A stretch of 64,000 bases of DNA from Posidonia oceanica. Lineage: Eukaryota; Streptophyta; Magnoliopsida; Alismatales; Posidoniaceae. Position 1 is the first letter of the stretch; the number at the start of each line of letters is the position of its first letter. Made by a program: the position numbers and the translations under genes. The notes under the pieces were generated by a model. The model worked only from the letters and a program-made list of their open reading frames with translations. It was not told the DNA's origin and did no database searches. The stretch spans positions 5,456,001-5,520,000 of the forward strand of contig JAZBRS010000077.1 of assembly GCA_037176725.1 (NCBI GenBank), in the 5' to 3' direction. Of the stretch, positions 20,571 through 33,141 are shown in pieces.

Positions 20571-23500
20571 TGTAGTAATCCTGAAATATCAAATCCATGC
20601 ACGATGCCAAAGCTTACATGCACCGATCGACATTAGGCTCACTATATATGGCAGAATCTAAGGAAGGAAACTTGACTCAGAAACGCTGCCAAAAAGAGGA
20701 AAAAGAAATGATAAGACAAATCAGAGTCACCACCATGTCTATTAAGTTGGGAGACAAGGAAAACTAAGGGTAATGCATGAAAGACATGCAAAACCGGAAG
20801 CAAAAGGGATGCAAAGAGATGCAATGCAACACAATGCGATGCTATGCTATGCTATGCTATGACTCGTGCCTAGGATGAAGGGAATGGTCATTGCGGGCCA
20901 AGAGAAAGGGCAAGGACTCCTGTTATACATGAGGAAGGTGTTAGGCACCCCCGATACATCCGAGAATCAGTCTTTCTTAGGCTATCTCGCTTGCAAATGC
21001 AGGGAAATGCTCGCCTAATGCCTAAATGCAATGAATGTCTGAATGCATGCTCTAATTTGTGCTCTAGGTGCTAATATGCGGGCAGGGAATTAAATGTGCA
21101 AGCTATGTGCTTAGCAACGCTGCTAGTGTTTTGAACTGGGCAAGCCCTGGTTCGTGAGAACTCCTAGGCAGTAAGCATCATTGCCCTAATGCAAATGCAG
21201 ATGATAAAGCAAAACAGCAGTAAACAATGCAATGCAAGCGACATGCAAGGGAAAGCGAAAGTGGGTGCGGAAAACGGTGCAATGCAGAAGAAAATGCAGG
21301 TGGGCACGCAAAACGATGCAAAAGTGCAAGCAATATGCAAATAAAACAAAACAGCACGCAAAACGAGACGAAATGCAAAAGAAAACAAGGTGGGCACACA
21401 AAACGATGCAAAAGTGCAAGAGATATGCAAATAAAACAAAGCGGCATGCAAAACGAGGCGAAATGCAAAAGAAAATAAGGCAGGTACGCAAAACGATGCA
21501 AAAGCAAAAGAAAACAGATGCGGGCATGCAAAATAGTGCAAAAGTGCAAGCGATGTGTGAAGAAAACAAGTGCAGGCGCGTAAAACGATGCAATGCAAGA
21601 GAAAGCAAATGCGGGTGTGCAAAACGATGCATGCAATGCAAATGGGGATGCAATGGATGCTATGCAGTACTTCAGATGGGCTTATCCTGAGAATCTGAGG
21701 CTTGATCTGAGATAACTTTGGTTTAAATGAAAGATCATTCAACCAGGAAGACCTGGATAGTTAGATCGCAAAGATCCAACGGTCCGATCAAAAGTTATTC
21801 AAATTACAAGTTAGATGGCTCAAGGGCCAGCAAAAGTGAGCTAGGCAGGGGTCTAAGTGCAATTAGCCCCTAAATGCATGCAATGCTGGGTGGCTTACAT
21901 GTTAGAAGGCTAACAATGCCCAAATGAATACTTGGGACCATGTGCAATGATATGGGGATGCTATGCATGCAAGGGTGCAAGTGCAGGGACCTATGTGCCA
22001 TTTGAGGAAACTACAGGGGCCTATATGCAAAATGTTCCTAGGTGTGTGCAAAACAGGGTGAATGCATGCAAGAATGCTAATGCAACAATGCATGGGCAAA
22101 ATGCAGGGTTAACAACAAGATATGCATGCAAAAATGCAAGAAATGACCTAAATGCAATTTTAAATACATGTAGAGCCTAAATGCAATGCCAAGAAAGCAT
22201 ACAAACATGCAAAAGTTGAAAAGCAAGGACTGACATACAATTTCAGAAAATAGTTGGACCTTAAAACAATGCAATGTGGTTTAAAAATGCAACTTAAATG
22301 ATGCATGCATGCAAAAAGGACTGATGTGCAATTACAGCATTTTTATGGGTTTTTATGCAATGCAATAAGGTTTAAAACAGAAATAAAATGCATGATATGC
22401 AATCTGATGGACTTAGATGCAATTAAAGTATTTTCAGGGTTTTTTATGCAATGCAATATGGCAAAATAGCAGATTAAATGCATGATCTACAACTAACAGG
22501 ACTCAGATGCAATTAAAGTATTTTTTAGGGTTTTTCTGCAATGCAGTATGGTTTTAAAAATGCCTTAAATGAAATCTATAACTAAACAGGACTGATGTGC
22601 AAATATAATAAAATGCAAGGCAAAAAATGCAATGCAATAAGGTAAAATGTGATTTTTAAACACTGTGAATGTATGCTCTGGACTAAAATGCAATAAGTAA
22701 AACACAGGATAAAAAATGCAATGCAATATGGCAAATATGCAATTTAAATGATTCTGATAACATGCAGAGGACTTATATGCAAATAGAATAAAATGCATGA
22801 TTTAAAATGCAATGCAATATGGTAAAAATGCAGATTAAATGAAAAAGCTAAGCATACAGTGGACTCACATGCAATAAAACAAAATGCAGAATAAAAAATG
22901 CAATGTAATATAGTTTTAATGCAAATTAAATGAAAAACTCAATTAGCACAGGACCTGAATGCAAATAAAACATTCCCAAGGGCATGAATGCAATACATGC
23001 TTTAAATAAACAATTCAGTGCATTAAAACGCATGTATGAAGGACCTGCATGCAATTAAAATAACGGAAAGGGCCAGACTGCAATGCAATATGGTTTTAAT
23101 GCAAACTTAAATGAAATTCAAACCACAGCTGGACCCAAATGCAAATAAAATAAGTTGCAGTAGAAAATATTAATGCATCAAACCACAGAAAAATCAAAAC
23201 TATATTAATCAACAGTGCTACAGTGTTGCCTGACACTACAACACTACTGACGGAGAAGAAGGTGCGCGCGGTGGCGATTCGGTGGCTGGTGGCTACGGCT
23301 GAGGGCCCAGGAGGCTGGAGCAGGTTTGTGCGAGTGCGCCAGAGGCTTCAGCGGCAATCGGCGGTGCCCGGAGCGTGCTGCCGTCCTAGCTAGTCTTCTG
23401 CAGGTGAAGCCAAAGGCGGAGGAGGCGCGGAGGGCTGCTGCGATGCACAGAGGCAGTCGGGCGAGCTTGTCGGTGCTCAGGCAAGGCTTATGGTGCTGTT

Positions 23501-25807
23501 GTGGAGGCACTGCAGTGGCGGAGACATCTGGACGATCTCTACAAATTTGTGCAGAGGATGCCAGAGAAGAAGCACAGTGTACGGTGGTTCTAGGGTGCTG
23601 CGACTACTGTGGAGGTGCTGGAGGGCACGAGGGAGGTCCTGCGGTTGTGCCTGAGGCTCCAGCGGTGCGATGCGGCGGCTAGAGCGGTGCTACTACCTCT
23701 GCAAGTTTTGCAGAGGTGTCCGGCATGCTACGAGGTCTGGAAGCTGTTGCTGCTGCTGCGGGTGAGGTTGAAGGCACGAGGGAGGTCCTGCAGTCGTGCC
23801 CGAGGCACGTGCGACGTAGGGGAGGCAACGGAGCAGCCGGCCAGTCTCTGCAACTTTTGTAGAGAACTCCGGTAGAGCCCGAGGACAAGGGGAGATGCTG
23901 CTACTGCGGCAAGGTGCAAGAGCGAGCCGCGGAGAGGAGGAGGAGCTGCCAGGAGGCAGCGGAGGGACGGCGAGGGCCTGGAACGCCGAAGGGGCGTCGA
24001 CGAAGACCTGCTGTCGCTGTGGAAGACAGAGCCCACGGTGGAGCTCGAAAAGCAGATAAAGCAATAAAAAGTGGAAATTTAAAGCTAGGAAGCATTAAAG
24101 GCATGCAAGGAATTTAAAAACACATTTAGTTAGCTATGACGACGTCTGAGGCGCGTTAGCAACGTGCGGTGGGTTTGCTGCTGCTGTCGGAGGTCGCAGA
24201 GGCGAGCGTGTGAGTTACCGACGATCTGAGGGTGAGTTACCGGCGATCCAAGGGTGCTCCAGAAGCTCTCAGAAGTTGGTTTGGTGCACTGTGGCTGAGA
24301 TGCGGATTTTTGGATCGACTGTGGTCTTTTTTGGCTCAGCTGAGGTTGGTGGTTCTCTGGCTCTCTCACGGTGGCTTCTCGGGTTGGTGGAGGTCAGAGG
24401 AGGGTGATGGAGAGGTTTGGAAGGGGTGAAATGGGGTCTAGAGTGGAATGGGAGTTTTTGGAGTGGAATGGGTCAAGGTGGAATGCAGGTGTTTGTGGTG
24501 GAGAGATGGGTTTGCTAGGCGTTTGGGGGCGAGTTAAAGATTGGGTGAAGTAGCTGGGTGTGCGGTGAGTGCTGTGGAGAGGTTTGAAGGGTTGGGAGTG
24601 GCTGTGTGTATGGAAGGAAGGTCAGGAAGCTCTGGTTTGCAATGGGTGCTCTCTAGTTTCTCTCTTGCTCTCTCTAGTTCGCACAAGTGTGGTGAAGGTG
24701 GAGGAAGAAGAGGCGATCAGTTTTGTTCTACTGGCTGCACTCGATTGGGCATGGGTGTGCAGGAGGCTTGGGCAGGGCAATTGGCAGGACACAGAGCAAA
24801 TGGCAGGGGTGTTGGTAGTGCTAGCAGTGACTGGGTAAGGCTGGCAGATAGGTGTGCTTGTGGGGCTGGCTCCGCTACACGGTGGCGTGGGGAGGAGGAG
24901 ACGTGTGTAGCCGTGAGGGTTGCTATGAGTGTGTGTGTGTGTGCAGGAGGGGTGGCGTATTTGAAGAGGTGGAAGGAGGGAAAAGGGAAGGAGGAAGAAG
25001 AGAGGAAGGTGTGGGCTGGGGCTAGGGCTGGGCTTGGCTGCAGGCTGAGAGAAAAACAAAAAGAAAAAAAGAAAGAGAAGGGAGAGGAAACAGGCCTGGG
25101 CTCGTGGGAAAGAGAAAAAAAAGGAAAATAAAAAGAGAGGGATGGAGGAGGAGAGAAGAAATGGAAGGGAAGAAAGGAAAAAAGAGGGCAATGGGCCAAG
25201 CCCAAGAAAAGAGAAAAACAAAAAAGAGGGGAGAGTTGGCTACTAGGCTGGGCTGAGGAAAAGAAATGGGAAAATGGAAAAGAAAGAAAGAAAGAAGGAG
25301 AGAAAGAAAGAAGGAAAAAAAGGAGGAAAGAAAGGGAAAAAGGAGATTAAAAATCAAATAAGATGGAATAAAATAAAATAAAAATAGGAATAAAATAGAA
25401 GGAAGGAAGGGGAAGAAGTGAGGAGGAGCAAGAGTGGGCTGGGCCCATTGGGCCCATGGAGAGCAAGAAAAGAAGAAAGAAAGGGAGGAAAAGATGGAAA
25501 AAGAGAGAGAGGATAGAGAGGAGAGAGAAAAGGATAATCAGAAAAGAAAGAGGGAGAAGGGCTTGGGCATGTGCATGCATGGGAGTGGCCTATGCTAACC
25601 TAGGGTTTAAATGCTAACCTAAGGTTTAAGAGATGCTATCCTAGAGCTTTTCTAGGGTTTTAGGAGAGATTTACCTAGAGTTTTTCTAGGGTTTTGGTGA
25701 GTGCAAACCTAGGGATTTATCCTAGGGTTTTCTAAGGTTTAAAAAAGGATTTTGAAGCCACCAGAGAGAGAACCACCAAATGAGCATGTCAAAATGGGGT
25801 GTCTATA
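20571..25807 (-). repeat. 3' LTR of element Y (5237 bp)
   Basis: The edges on the + strand are TGTAGTAATC and GGGGTGTCTATA (expected CTACA with one C-to-T change). It shares the U5 side with the other LTRs, including GGTG-TTAGG-CACC (20937-20949) and the hairpin near 21130-21160. It differs in the middle: a longer array of TGCAAAACGATGCAAAAG words (21230-21640), longer A-rich repeats (22270-23200), and a GC-rich block (23250-24130) unlike that of X and Z. A purine-rich stretch (24960-25560) is present, but the T-rich array of X and Z is absent. The left flank in W is CAACC; the second target copy is outside the window. Confidence 0.88.
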
Positions 25808-25822
25808 GATGCCCCTCCCTGA
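25808..25822 (-). other. Polypurine tract of element Y
   Basis: The - strand reads CAGGGAGGGGCATC up to the LTR edge, the same as in X at 33321-33335. It would prime plus-strand DNA synthesis. Three non-purine bases (ATC) lie between the G-rich core and the LTR, an arrangement shared by X and Y. Confidence 0.7.
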
Positions 25823-26379
25823 GCGAGGTCAAGTGAAGCGAGACCATGGCTCAGGGTTGACAAAGACACCCCACCCGACGCCAGAGAGAGCTAGGGGCTG
25901 TAGGCATGAGTCACTTATCCAGTGGATACGCTGGAGATCATGACCCATTGCCAAGATGCGAATGCAGATGCAAATGCAAATGCAGATGCGAATGTAGGCA
26001 TGGATGTTGATGCCATGCTGATATGAATGCCAATGCAATGCTAATGTTGAACCAAAAATGCACCAATGCACGATGCAGATATGGTAAGAGATGCAATGCG
26101 GATGCGAATGCCAATGCAATGCTGATGTTGGACCAAAAAATGCACCAATGCATGATGCAAATATTGTAAGAGGAAGAGCCGTGCCAATGCATGGTGGTGT
26201 GAAGTGATGCTAATGCAGCTATCTAGCATGGGGTGCCAATGCAGTGCAGTGTGATGCATGCTGATGCGGTGCAATGCAAAGAAAGCAGAAAGGGTCGCGA
26301 TGCAATGCGACAAGTTGGCGGCTAGTCCAAACTTATGCAAAAGCGGCTCCGGACAAGACTAATGTGCTTGTCACCCACG
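25823..26379. other. Spacer of element Y with a GATGCAAATGC-type microsatellite
   Basis: Untranslated sequence after the polypurine tract, homologous at its start to 33336-33480 in X (GAGCGAGGTCAAG). Between 25955 and 26010 there is a run of six-base GATGCR / AAATGC words, and at about 26010-26170 an imperfect duplication of a stretch containing ATGCTGATGTTGGACC. I see no reading frame worth calling. Confidence 0.55.
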
Positions 26380-27760
26380 AAGCCAGACATGTTGACGAAT
26401 GTCATCTGAGCAGTTAGGGCTGCCAGCCCGAGCGAAGAGATGCAGCTTGTCCTCGCCTGAGGAAGCAAGCAAGTGGCCAGAGCTGTGCAAAAAGGGGCAA
26501 GATTTTGAGAACGCGAGGGAAGAGGCATCTCTTCCGGCCGAACTGGAAGGCAAACAAGAAGGGGAAAGGGGGAGAGCAAGCATGGGCATCGTCTGCTAGG
26601 AGCGAAGCCACGCAAGGGCTGATCCTTGCACGAGGATACAAGGAAGGACTCCCAGCACTCGAGGTCCGAGAAGAGCTTGTCCTCACCCGAGGAAGCAAGC
26701 ACGGCGTCCGTGCGGTCAGAGCCAAAAAAAAACTTGTCCTCGCCCGAGGAAGCAAGTGGGGGATTCCGCGTGGACGGAATCCAGGGGGCTTGGCCTCGCA
26801 CGAGGAAGCAAGCGGGGTCTGATCCTCACCCGAGGAAACAGACAGTAGACTTCATCCACCCGGAGCGAAGCCACCAAAGGGTGCTTGTCCTTGACCGAGG
26901 AAGCGAGCAGGCCCTCCCTCGCCCGAGGAAATAGGCAAGTGGGACTCCGTCTGCCTAGAGCGGAGTCGCAGGGGGCTTGTCCTCGCACGAGGAAGCAAGC
27001 GAGCCTGATCCTTGCCTGAGGAAACAGGGAAACGGGACTCCATCCGCCCAAAGCAGAGTCACAGGGGGCTTGTCCTCGCATGAGGAAGCAAGTGGGCCTG
27101 ATCCTCGCCCAAGGAAACAGACAAGAGACTTCGTCCGCCCAAAGCGAAGCTGCCAAAGGATGCTTGTCCTCGCCTGAGGAAGCAAGCGGGGTCTAATCCT
27201 TGCCTGAGGAAACAGACAGGAGACTTCGTCTACCTAGAGCGAAGCCACCGTAGGGTGCTTGTCCTCGCCCGAGGAAGCAAGCGGGGTCTGATCCTTGCCC
27301 AAGGAAACAGACAGGAGACCTCATCTACTCGGAGCGAAGTCGCCGAAGGGGGCTCGTCCTCACCCAAGGAAGCAAGCAGGGTCTGATCCTTACCTGAGGA
27401 AATAGATAGGAGACTTCCTCCGCTAGAGCAAAGCCGCCGAAGGGTGCTTGTCCTCACCCGAGGAAGCAAGTGGGGCACGCATAGGCTAGTCCTCGGTCGA
27501 GGAACAAGCAGGCCTGATCCTCGCCTGAGGAAACAAGGAAACTCCATCTGTACGGAGCTGTGTAAGCGCTTGTCCTCACACGAGGAAGCAAGCGGGGTCT
27601 GATCCTCACCTGAGGAAACAGACAGGGGCTCCGTTCACACGGAGCCCAACAAAGCTTATCCTCGCCCAAGGAAGCAAGCGGGCCTGACCTCGCATGAGGA
27701 AACAGGCAGAGGACTTCGTCTACATGGAGTGAAGTCGTGCAAGGAGAAAGGAAGGAGGAA
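26380..27760. repeat. Hairpin-repeat array of element Y, period about 100 bp
   Basis: Three kinds of inverted repeat alternate. The first pairs GCTTG and CCTCG with CGAGG and CAAGC (26975-26979, 26981-26985, 26988-26992, 26996-27000). The second pairs TCTG and CCT with AGG and CAGA. The third is variable: GACTCCG/CGGAGTC (26943-26949, 26961-26967), CTTCG/CGAAG, GACTTC/GAAGTC, and GGGCTCCG/CGGAGCCC (27626-27633, 27640-27647). Although the stem letters differ between copies, the two arms usually match. No protein reading is plausible. Confidence 0.8.
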
Positions 27761-27766
27761 GGGGAG

Positions 27767-27929
27767 CGATACCAGAGGGCAGCAAAAATGATGCCCCTGG
27801 TATTAGGGATGATACCAAGGGTAGTCAAAGTATCCCTGGCATCGAAAAAGCGAGACAATGCAGACAAAACTGACGTGTTTGCCAAACAAGTAGTTAGGGA
27901 TACCAGCCCGGAGCGATCCGAGCGAAAGT
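27767..27929. repeat. Conserved GATACCA hairpin pair of element Y
   Basis: The first hairpin has GATACCAG with GGGC (27768-27780) pairing GCCC with CTGGTAT (27793-27803). A second related hairpin follows at about 27810-27843, and a short GTTTG/CAAAC hairpin near 27877. Homologous hairpins occur at 634-672 and 35175-35212 in the same order, so this block is a fixed part of the 3' region rather than a random array member. Confidence 0.75.
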
Positions 27930-28141
27930 GCCTGAGGCGCTGCTTGCTTGAAGGCATGGGTCTGCATGAGATTCTTGCGTGCATGTTGATTGCAGGGGGG
28001 CTTTACTGCAACTCCCTTGCTGAGAGTCTTGATTGCATGGTGCTTGCAGGGGGGAGCTTGCTCTAGCTCCCTGCTGCAGGTCTTGATTGCATGGTGCCAA
28101 CTCTTTTTGAAGTGCTTGATGTGTGTCCTGCAGTATCCTAG
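27930..28141. repeat. Imperfect repeat of about 60 bp with GC-rich hairpin
   Basis: Three partial copies of a unit containing CTTGATTGCATGGTGC and GCAGGGGGG. The middle copy holds a perfect stem GGGAGC (28052-28057) with GCTCCC (28066-28071). The stretch ends at the X insertion point. Confidence 0.6.
28137..28141. other. Left target-site duplication of element X
   Basis: CCTAG, directly before the X LTR edge at 28142. The right partner at 53681-53685 is CCTGG, a single transition away. Five-base duplications are usual for Ty3/gypsy insertion. Confidence 0.72.
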
Positions 28142-28508
28142 TGTAGTAATCCCGGTGTTCGAATCGTCCATGCATGCTGCCAAAGCTTGCGTGCACTGAT
28201 CGGAATCAGGTTTACTATTAGCAGGTGCATCCGAGAAAGAAGACTTGACTCGAAAACACCAAAAAAAAGGGAAAAAAGAGAAAGATAAGACAAATCAGAG
28301 TCACCACCGTGTCTATTAAGTTGGGAGACAAGGAAAATCGGGGAAATGCATGAATAAACACGCAAAACCAAGCAAAAGATGCAATGCAATGCAATGCAAT
28401 GAAATGATATGCAATGAGATGCAAATGTTGTTACTCGTGCCTAAGATAAGGGCAATATGGTCCTAACAGGCTATGAGAAAGGGCAAGGACTCTTGTTACA
28501 TGCGGGGA

Positions 28509-28521
28509 GGTGTTAGGCACC
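28509..28521 (-). other. Conserved U5 stem-loop GGTG-TTAGG-CACC
   Basis: A four-base stem with a five-base loop, found at the same place in all five LTR copies: 4049-4061, 8866-8878, 20937-20949, 28509-28521 and 48881-48893 (loop TTAAG in the last). It is preceded by AAGGACTC and followed by a C-rich run. Confidence 0.65.
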
Positions 28522-28681
28522 CCCAACACGCTTGAGAATCGGTCTAACTTGGCTTACGCTCGCACACGCAGGAAAATGCATACTTTGGATGCCTAAGGGC
28601 CATGAATGCCTAATTAGATGCTCAAATGTGTGCAAGGAATTAAATGTGCAATTTAAGTGCTCAGCAACGCTATCAGTGTTC

Positions 28682-28704
28682 CGAACAGGGCGTGCCCTGG
28701 TTCG
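28682..28704 (-). other. Conserved U5 hairpin CGAAC-AGGG / CCCT-GTTCG
   Basis: Arms CGAAC (28682-28686) and AGGG (28687-28690) pair with CCCT (28695-28698) and GTTCG (28700-28704), with one bulged G and a four-base loop. Equivalent sequences lie near 4216-4238, 9060-9082, 21135-21155 and 49075-49097. It is 30-50 bases from the start of the tandem array in each LTR. Confidence 0.65.
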
Positions 28705-28866
28705 TGAGAACTCTAAACAGTAAGCATCACTACCCTAAATGCAAATGCAAGCGATAAAACAAAACAATGGTAAAAGCCACGCAATGCAAGGCGACATGCA
28801 AAGGAAAGCAGAAACAAGAGCGGGAAATGATGCAAGTTTAAGAGAAAACGAATGTGGGCACGTAGA

Positions 28867-29113
28867 ACGATGCAAATGCAAGCAAAACATATGCAGGCGT
28901 GCAAAACGATGCAAATGCAAGCAAAAACAGATGCGGGCATGCAAAACAATGCAAATGCAAGTAAAAACGGATGCGGGCACGCAAAACAATGCAAATGTAA
29001 GCATAACAGATGTGGGCGCGTAAAACAATGCAAATGCAAGCAAAAACTGATGCAGGCACGTAAAACAATGCAAATGCAATCAAAACATATACGGGCGCGC
29101 AAAACGATGCAAA
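28867..29113. repeat. 40-bp tandem array in the X 3' LTR
   Basis: About six copies of a 39-40 bp unit built on ATGCAAATGCAAGCAAAA followed by CAGATGCGGGC. The 5' LTR has the matching array at about 49245-49485. Cys/His-rich or Lys/Cys-rich frames read through it only because of the repeat and are not genes. Confidence 0.8.
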
Positions 29114-31755
29114 TGGTGTTGTGTTGTGCTTTAGATGGACTTATCTTGAGAATCTGAGGCCTGATCTGAGATAACTTTGGTTTGAATGGAAGATCATTGA
29201 ACCAGGAAGACCTGGACAGTTAGATCGTGAAAATCCAACGGTCCGATCAAAAGTTATTCAGGTTTCAAGTCAGAAGGCTCAAGGGCCAGAAAAGGTAGGA
29301 GTCTAAGTGTAAATAGTGTCTAGGAGTGTGCAGAACAGGGTGTATGCGTGCAAGAGTGATGAAAATGCTTGAATGAATACAGAAGTGCAATGACTGATGA
29401 TATGGGAATGCAAATACATGAAAAAATGCAATGTAGGGAACTAAGTGTAATTTTGGAAAACTACAGGGTTTTGTATGCAAAATGTCCCTAATTGTGTGTG
29501 AAACAGGTCTAATGCATGCATGGATGCTAATGCAGCAATGCATGAATGAATGCAAGGTTAATTAGAGGATATACATGCAAAAATGCGAGAAAAGGATCTA
29601 AATGCAGTTTTTAAAACATGCAGGGTTTAAATGCAAAGCCAAGAAAGCAAGCAAACATGCAAAAACTGAAAAAAGGGACTGACATGCAATTATTATGTTT
29701 CTTTGGGTTTTTTTATGCAATGCAATAATGTTTTAAATGTAGATTAAATGAGTTTTAAACCACTGAAGGACTGATATGCAAATAAACATGTTTTTTGGAT
29801 TTTTTAGTAATGCAATATAATTTTAAAACTGAAATTAAATGAAATCTATAACTGAAATGGACTGATGTGCAAATGCAATAAAAAACAGGGTCTAAAATGC
29901 AATATAATAAGGTAAACATGATGTTTAAATGATTTCAATCAACTGCCGGAGGACTAAGATGCAAATAAAATAACTTGGAGGGCTTTTATGCAATGCAATA
30001 TGATAAAGCTGTAAATTAAATGAGTTTTCAATTGATTAGAGGACTGATATGTAATTTTTGTGAAATCATGGACTAAAATGCAATGTAGTATGATAAAAAC
30101 AAACATTAAATGAGATGATGAATGAACAAAGGACTTGAATGCAAATAAAGTAAATAATAGGACTGAACTGCAATGTAATAAGCTAAAAAAAAGAAATTAA
30201 ATGACTTGATGAATGAACAGAGGACTGAGATATAAATAAAATAAATTTCAGAAGTTAAAAGCAATGTAATAAGATAAAAAGAGAAATTAAATGACTTTAA
30301 CAACTACAGGACTTAAATGTAAAGAAAATAAGTTGTTGGCCTAAAACTAAATAATGCTAAAAGATTTTGAACTACAGTAGGACTGAAGTGTAATAAAAAG
30401 AAACAACAGGAATTAAAAGCAATGCAATATAGTTTTATTTAGGAATTAAATGAAACTTAAACTACGACTGGACCTCGAAGTAAATAAACTAAGTTGCTGT
30501 AAAAAAATTCAATGCATCAATAGAAAACAAAATTAAAACTATATAACAGCACAGTTCTACAGTAAACACGAGCAGCAGCGAGCTCGCTAGGGAAGAAAGG
30601 GGCACTGGCGGTGTGCGGAGGGTCGGCGGCAGTGCCCGGAGGCTAGAAGGGACCTCCCTAGAGCTCAGGGAGTGGTTGACGCTGCATGACAACTACCGGA
30701 GTGGCCTGGCGACGCGGGCAGTGGTCTGTAGAGCTTGTAGAGGGCAGTCCAGCTGCTGGAGGCGACGACGGAGCTCGGTGGCGCAGCGGTTGGACTGTAG
30801 GAGCTCTGGCGGTGCTCTAGCGATGATTGGCAGCAGTGGAGCGAGCTGGAGCACGACGGCACAGCAAGAGCACGCCAAGGAAGAAGATTGTAACGGCGGA
30901 GTTGATCCGGCGCTACAGGGCCCTAATCTAAATTCTAAAGGCCTAAGGAGCATCAGAAGGCTAAAATTAAGCTAGATGAAGGGTTGTTTACCGGTTTGCA
31001 TGGCTGGAATGCTCCCCCGACCTCAATGGGTCGCACTGCTACCGACAGAGGTGGTGGCACTACTGCAAATGCCCTCAGCGGTGTGCGAAGCTTGGGATGA
31101 ACTGCTGGATGTGGTCCGGAGCTCAGGGGCCGAACAGGAGTGAGTTTGGTGGCTTGCAGGTGGCGATGGATTTTTTGGGTGGTGCTCTGAGGTGCTGAGG
31201 TTGCTGGGATGGTCTGTCGCTCTCCGGCTGAAGGGACACCTCTGGTGGCTTGGTGGGACTTCTGTGAAGGTGTAGGAAGGGTCAAATTGGGGTGGAGGCT
31301 GTTCTGGTGTGAGGTGGAGAAGTTGGAGGTTTTCGGGCAGATGTTGGGTGTAGGTGTTTGTAGTTGATTCTAGGAGATGTTGGGTGTGTCGGGCTGGGTG
31401 GAGGGATGGCTTAGGAAGGAGGATGATCGGGGAGTGGGATGGAAGAGTTGGAGGGGCAGTTGCAGGCTGTATGGTGAGAATCGGGAAGGAGATGGCAGGT
31501 CTGTGTGTGTGTAAAGGTTGTGGGTGTTTGGGGTGGTTTCTGGGAGTGTTTGCTGGGTGGTGAAGTGGGAAGTGGAGTGTGGGTGCTGTGGCGCATTTGG
31601 GGAGTGAAATGCAGATGATTGGGGAGTTGGAGGTGGAGTTGCAGAGGTTGGAAGGAATTTGGGAATTCTGGAAGAAGGAGAAAGAAGGGAAGCTAGATTC
31701 TCTCGCTCTCTTAATTGCACAAAAAAACTGGTGGAAGGAGAATGAGGAGGTGCTA

Positions 31756-31763
31756 GTTTTATC
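31756..31763 (-). promoter_or_regulatory. Candidate TATA element of the X 3' LTR
   Basis: GATAAAAC on the - strand, at the same distance from the conserved GAGAGAGCGAG segment as in Z and in the X 5' LTR. In a 3' LTR such a promoter would point out of the element into the flanking Y sequence. Conservation is the only support. Confidence 0.33.
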
Positions 31764-33141
31764 TAGAGGGGGGCACTCGAGTGGGGAATTCAAATGTGGG
31801 TGGTGGCAGTGACTAGAAGGAGCGAGCTGTGAGGGGGAGCTTTGCCGATGAGACGCGTGACAAGCTGGGAAGTAACTGCCGCAGAGGGGTGTCGGCGAAG
31901 GACAGGCAGGTTTGTGAGAGGCTGTGAGTGCAGGGTGGCAGGCGAGGATGATGCTGATGGTGGGGGGAAGTATGAATCGTAAGGGAAAAGCCGCTGGCTG
32001 AGGAGGAGAAGCTGGTGCGGAGGTCATGGGCCGTAGGAAGGAGAAGGAGAAGGCCGCGGGAGGAGGAAAGAAAGAAAGGAAAAAAAAGAGGAGGAAGGCC
32101 AGGCTAGGCTAGAATCTGAAGGAGAAAAGAAGAAAAAAAGAAAGGAAAAGGGGGAAGGCTGTGGCAGTGGGCTGGGCCGAAAATGGAGAGGAGGAAAAGA
32201 AAAGAAATGGAAAAGAAGAAAGAAAAGAAGAGAAAGGAAAAGAAGAAGAAAAAGAAAGAGAAAAAAGAAAGAAAAAAGGGGGGTTTGGTTTTGGTTTTAA
32301 AGTGATTTTTTTTTTAGGTTGGGTTTTTTAATTAGGATTTAGAAGATTGTTTTTTAAATTTTTTAATTAGGGTTTAAAGGGGTTTTAGTGATCGCTGTTT
32401 TTTTTCTTAGTTAAGTTTTTTAATTGTTTTGATTGGATTTTTAATGGTTTTTCCTATGCTTTCTTGAATTGCTTTTTTCTTCTAGGTTTTTCCTTTTTAT
32501 TTCCTAGGTTTTCTTAATTGTTTTCTAGGTTTTCTTTTCTTTTCCTTTTTAATTGTTGTTTAAGTTTTCTTGATTGTTCTTTAAGTTTGTTTTAAGTTTT
32601 TCCTTAATTGTTTCTTAAGTTTGTTAATTGTTTTTTAAGTTTTTCCTTAATTGTTTCTTAAGTTTGTTAATTGTTTTTTAAGTTTTTCCTTAATTGTTTT
32701 AATTGTTTTTTAAGGTTTTGTTTTAGTTGTTTTTTCTCATGTTTTTTTTTTTTTTTTTAAGTCTTCCTTGATTTTTTTTAGGTTTTCTTCTTTAATTTTT
32801 TTTTAGGGTTTGTCTTGGTTATTTTTTTTAAAAAGTTTTCTTGTTTTAATTGTTTTTTAGGGTTTTCTAAAGTGTTTTTGTTTTTAGTTTTCTTTTTAAT
32901 TGTTTCCTAAGCTTTTTAAATGTTTTTCCTAGGATTGTTTTCTAGGTTTTTAATTGTTTTTCCCTAGGATTTAGAAGGAGAGTTTTTTAAGGGTTTTAAA
33001 AGGAGGGTTTTCCTAGGTTTTTGGAAGGGTTTTTTCTAGGATTTTTGGTGAGTGTTCCTAGGGTTTTTTGAAGTGTTTACCTAGGGTTTTCGTTTTGATT
33101 GACGTGTTGATTTTTAGGGTTTTTGATGAGTGGGTTTTAGG

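Larger units (their letters stand above)
20571..28141 (-). mobile_element. Element Y, 3' part (left of the X insertion)
   Basis: In element sense this is the end of Y: hairpin arrays, polypurine tract and 3' LTR. It is separated from the rest of Y (53681 to beyond 64000) by element X, with CCTAG on this side and CCTGG on the other as the target-site copies. The order (extra ORF, hairpin array, polypurine tract, LTR) equals that of X, which supports joining the two parts. Confidence 0.82.

Noticed and set aside
21164..21742. Cys/His/Phe-rich frames over LTR arrays (also near 4270, 9110, 28735 and 49130)
   Set aside because: Products of the TGCAAGCAAAA-type tandem repeats read in several frames at once; no gene.
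24622..25221. 199-codon Phe/Leu/Ser-rich frame in the Y LTR
   Set aside because: Shadow of the purine-rich block; such frames are expected from GA-only sequence.
26380..27760. Possible CRISPR-like array of regularly spaced repeats
   Set aside because: The context is a plant retrotransposon 3' region, spacers are not unique, and there are no cas genes. The units are hairpins in a degenerate tandem repeat.
31023..32027. 334-codon open frame on the - strand inside the X 3' LTR
   Set aside because: It is Ser/Thr/Pro/His-rich low complexity in the GC-rich LTR block, recurs in the 5' LTR only because the LTRs are copies, and is broken in Z. I treat it as chance.
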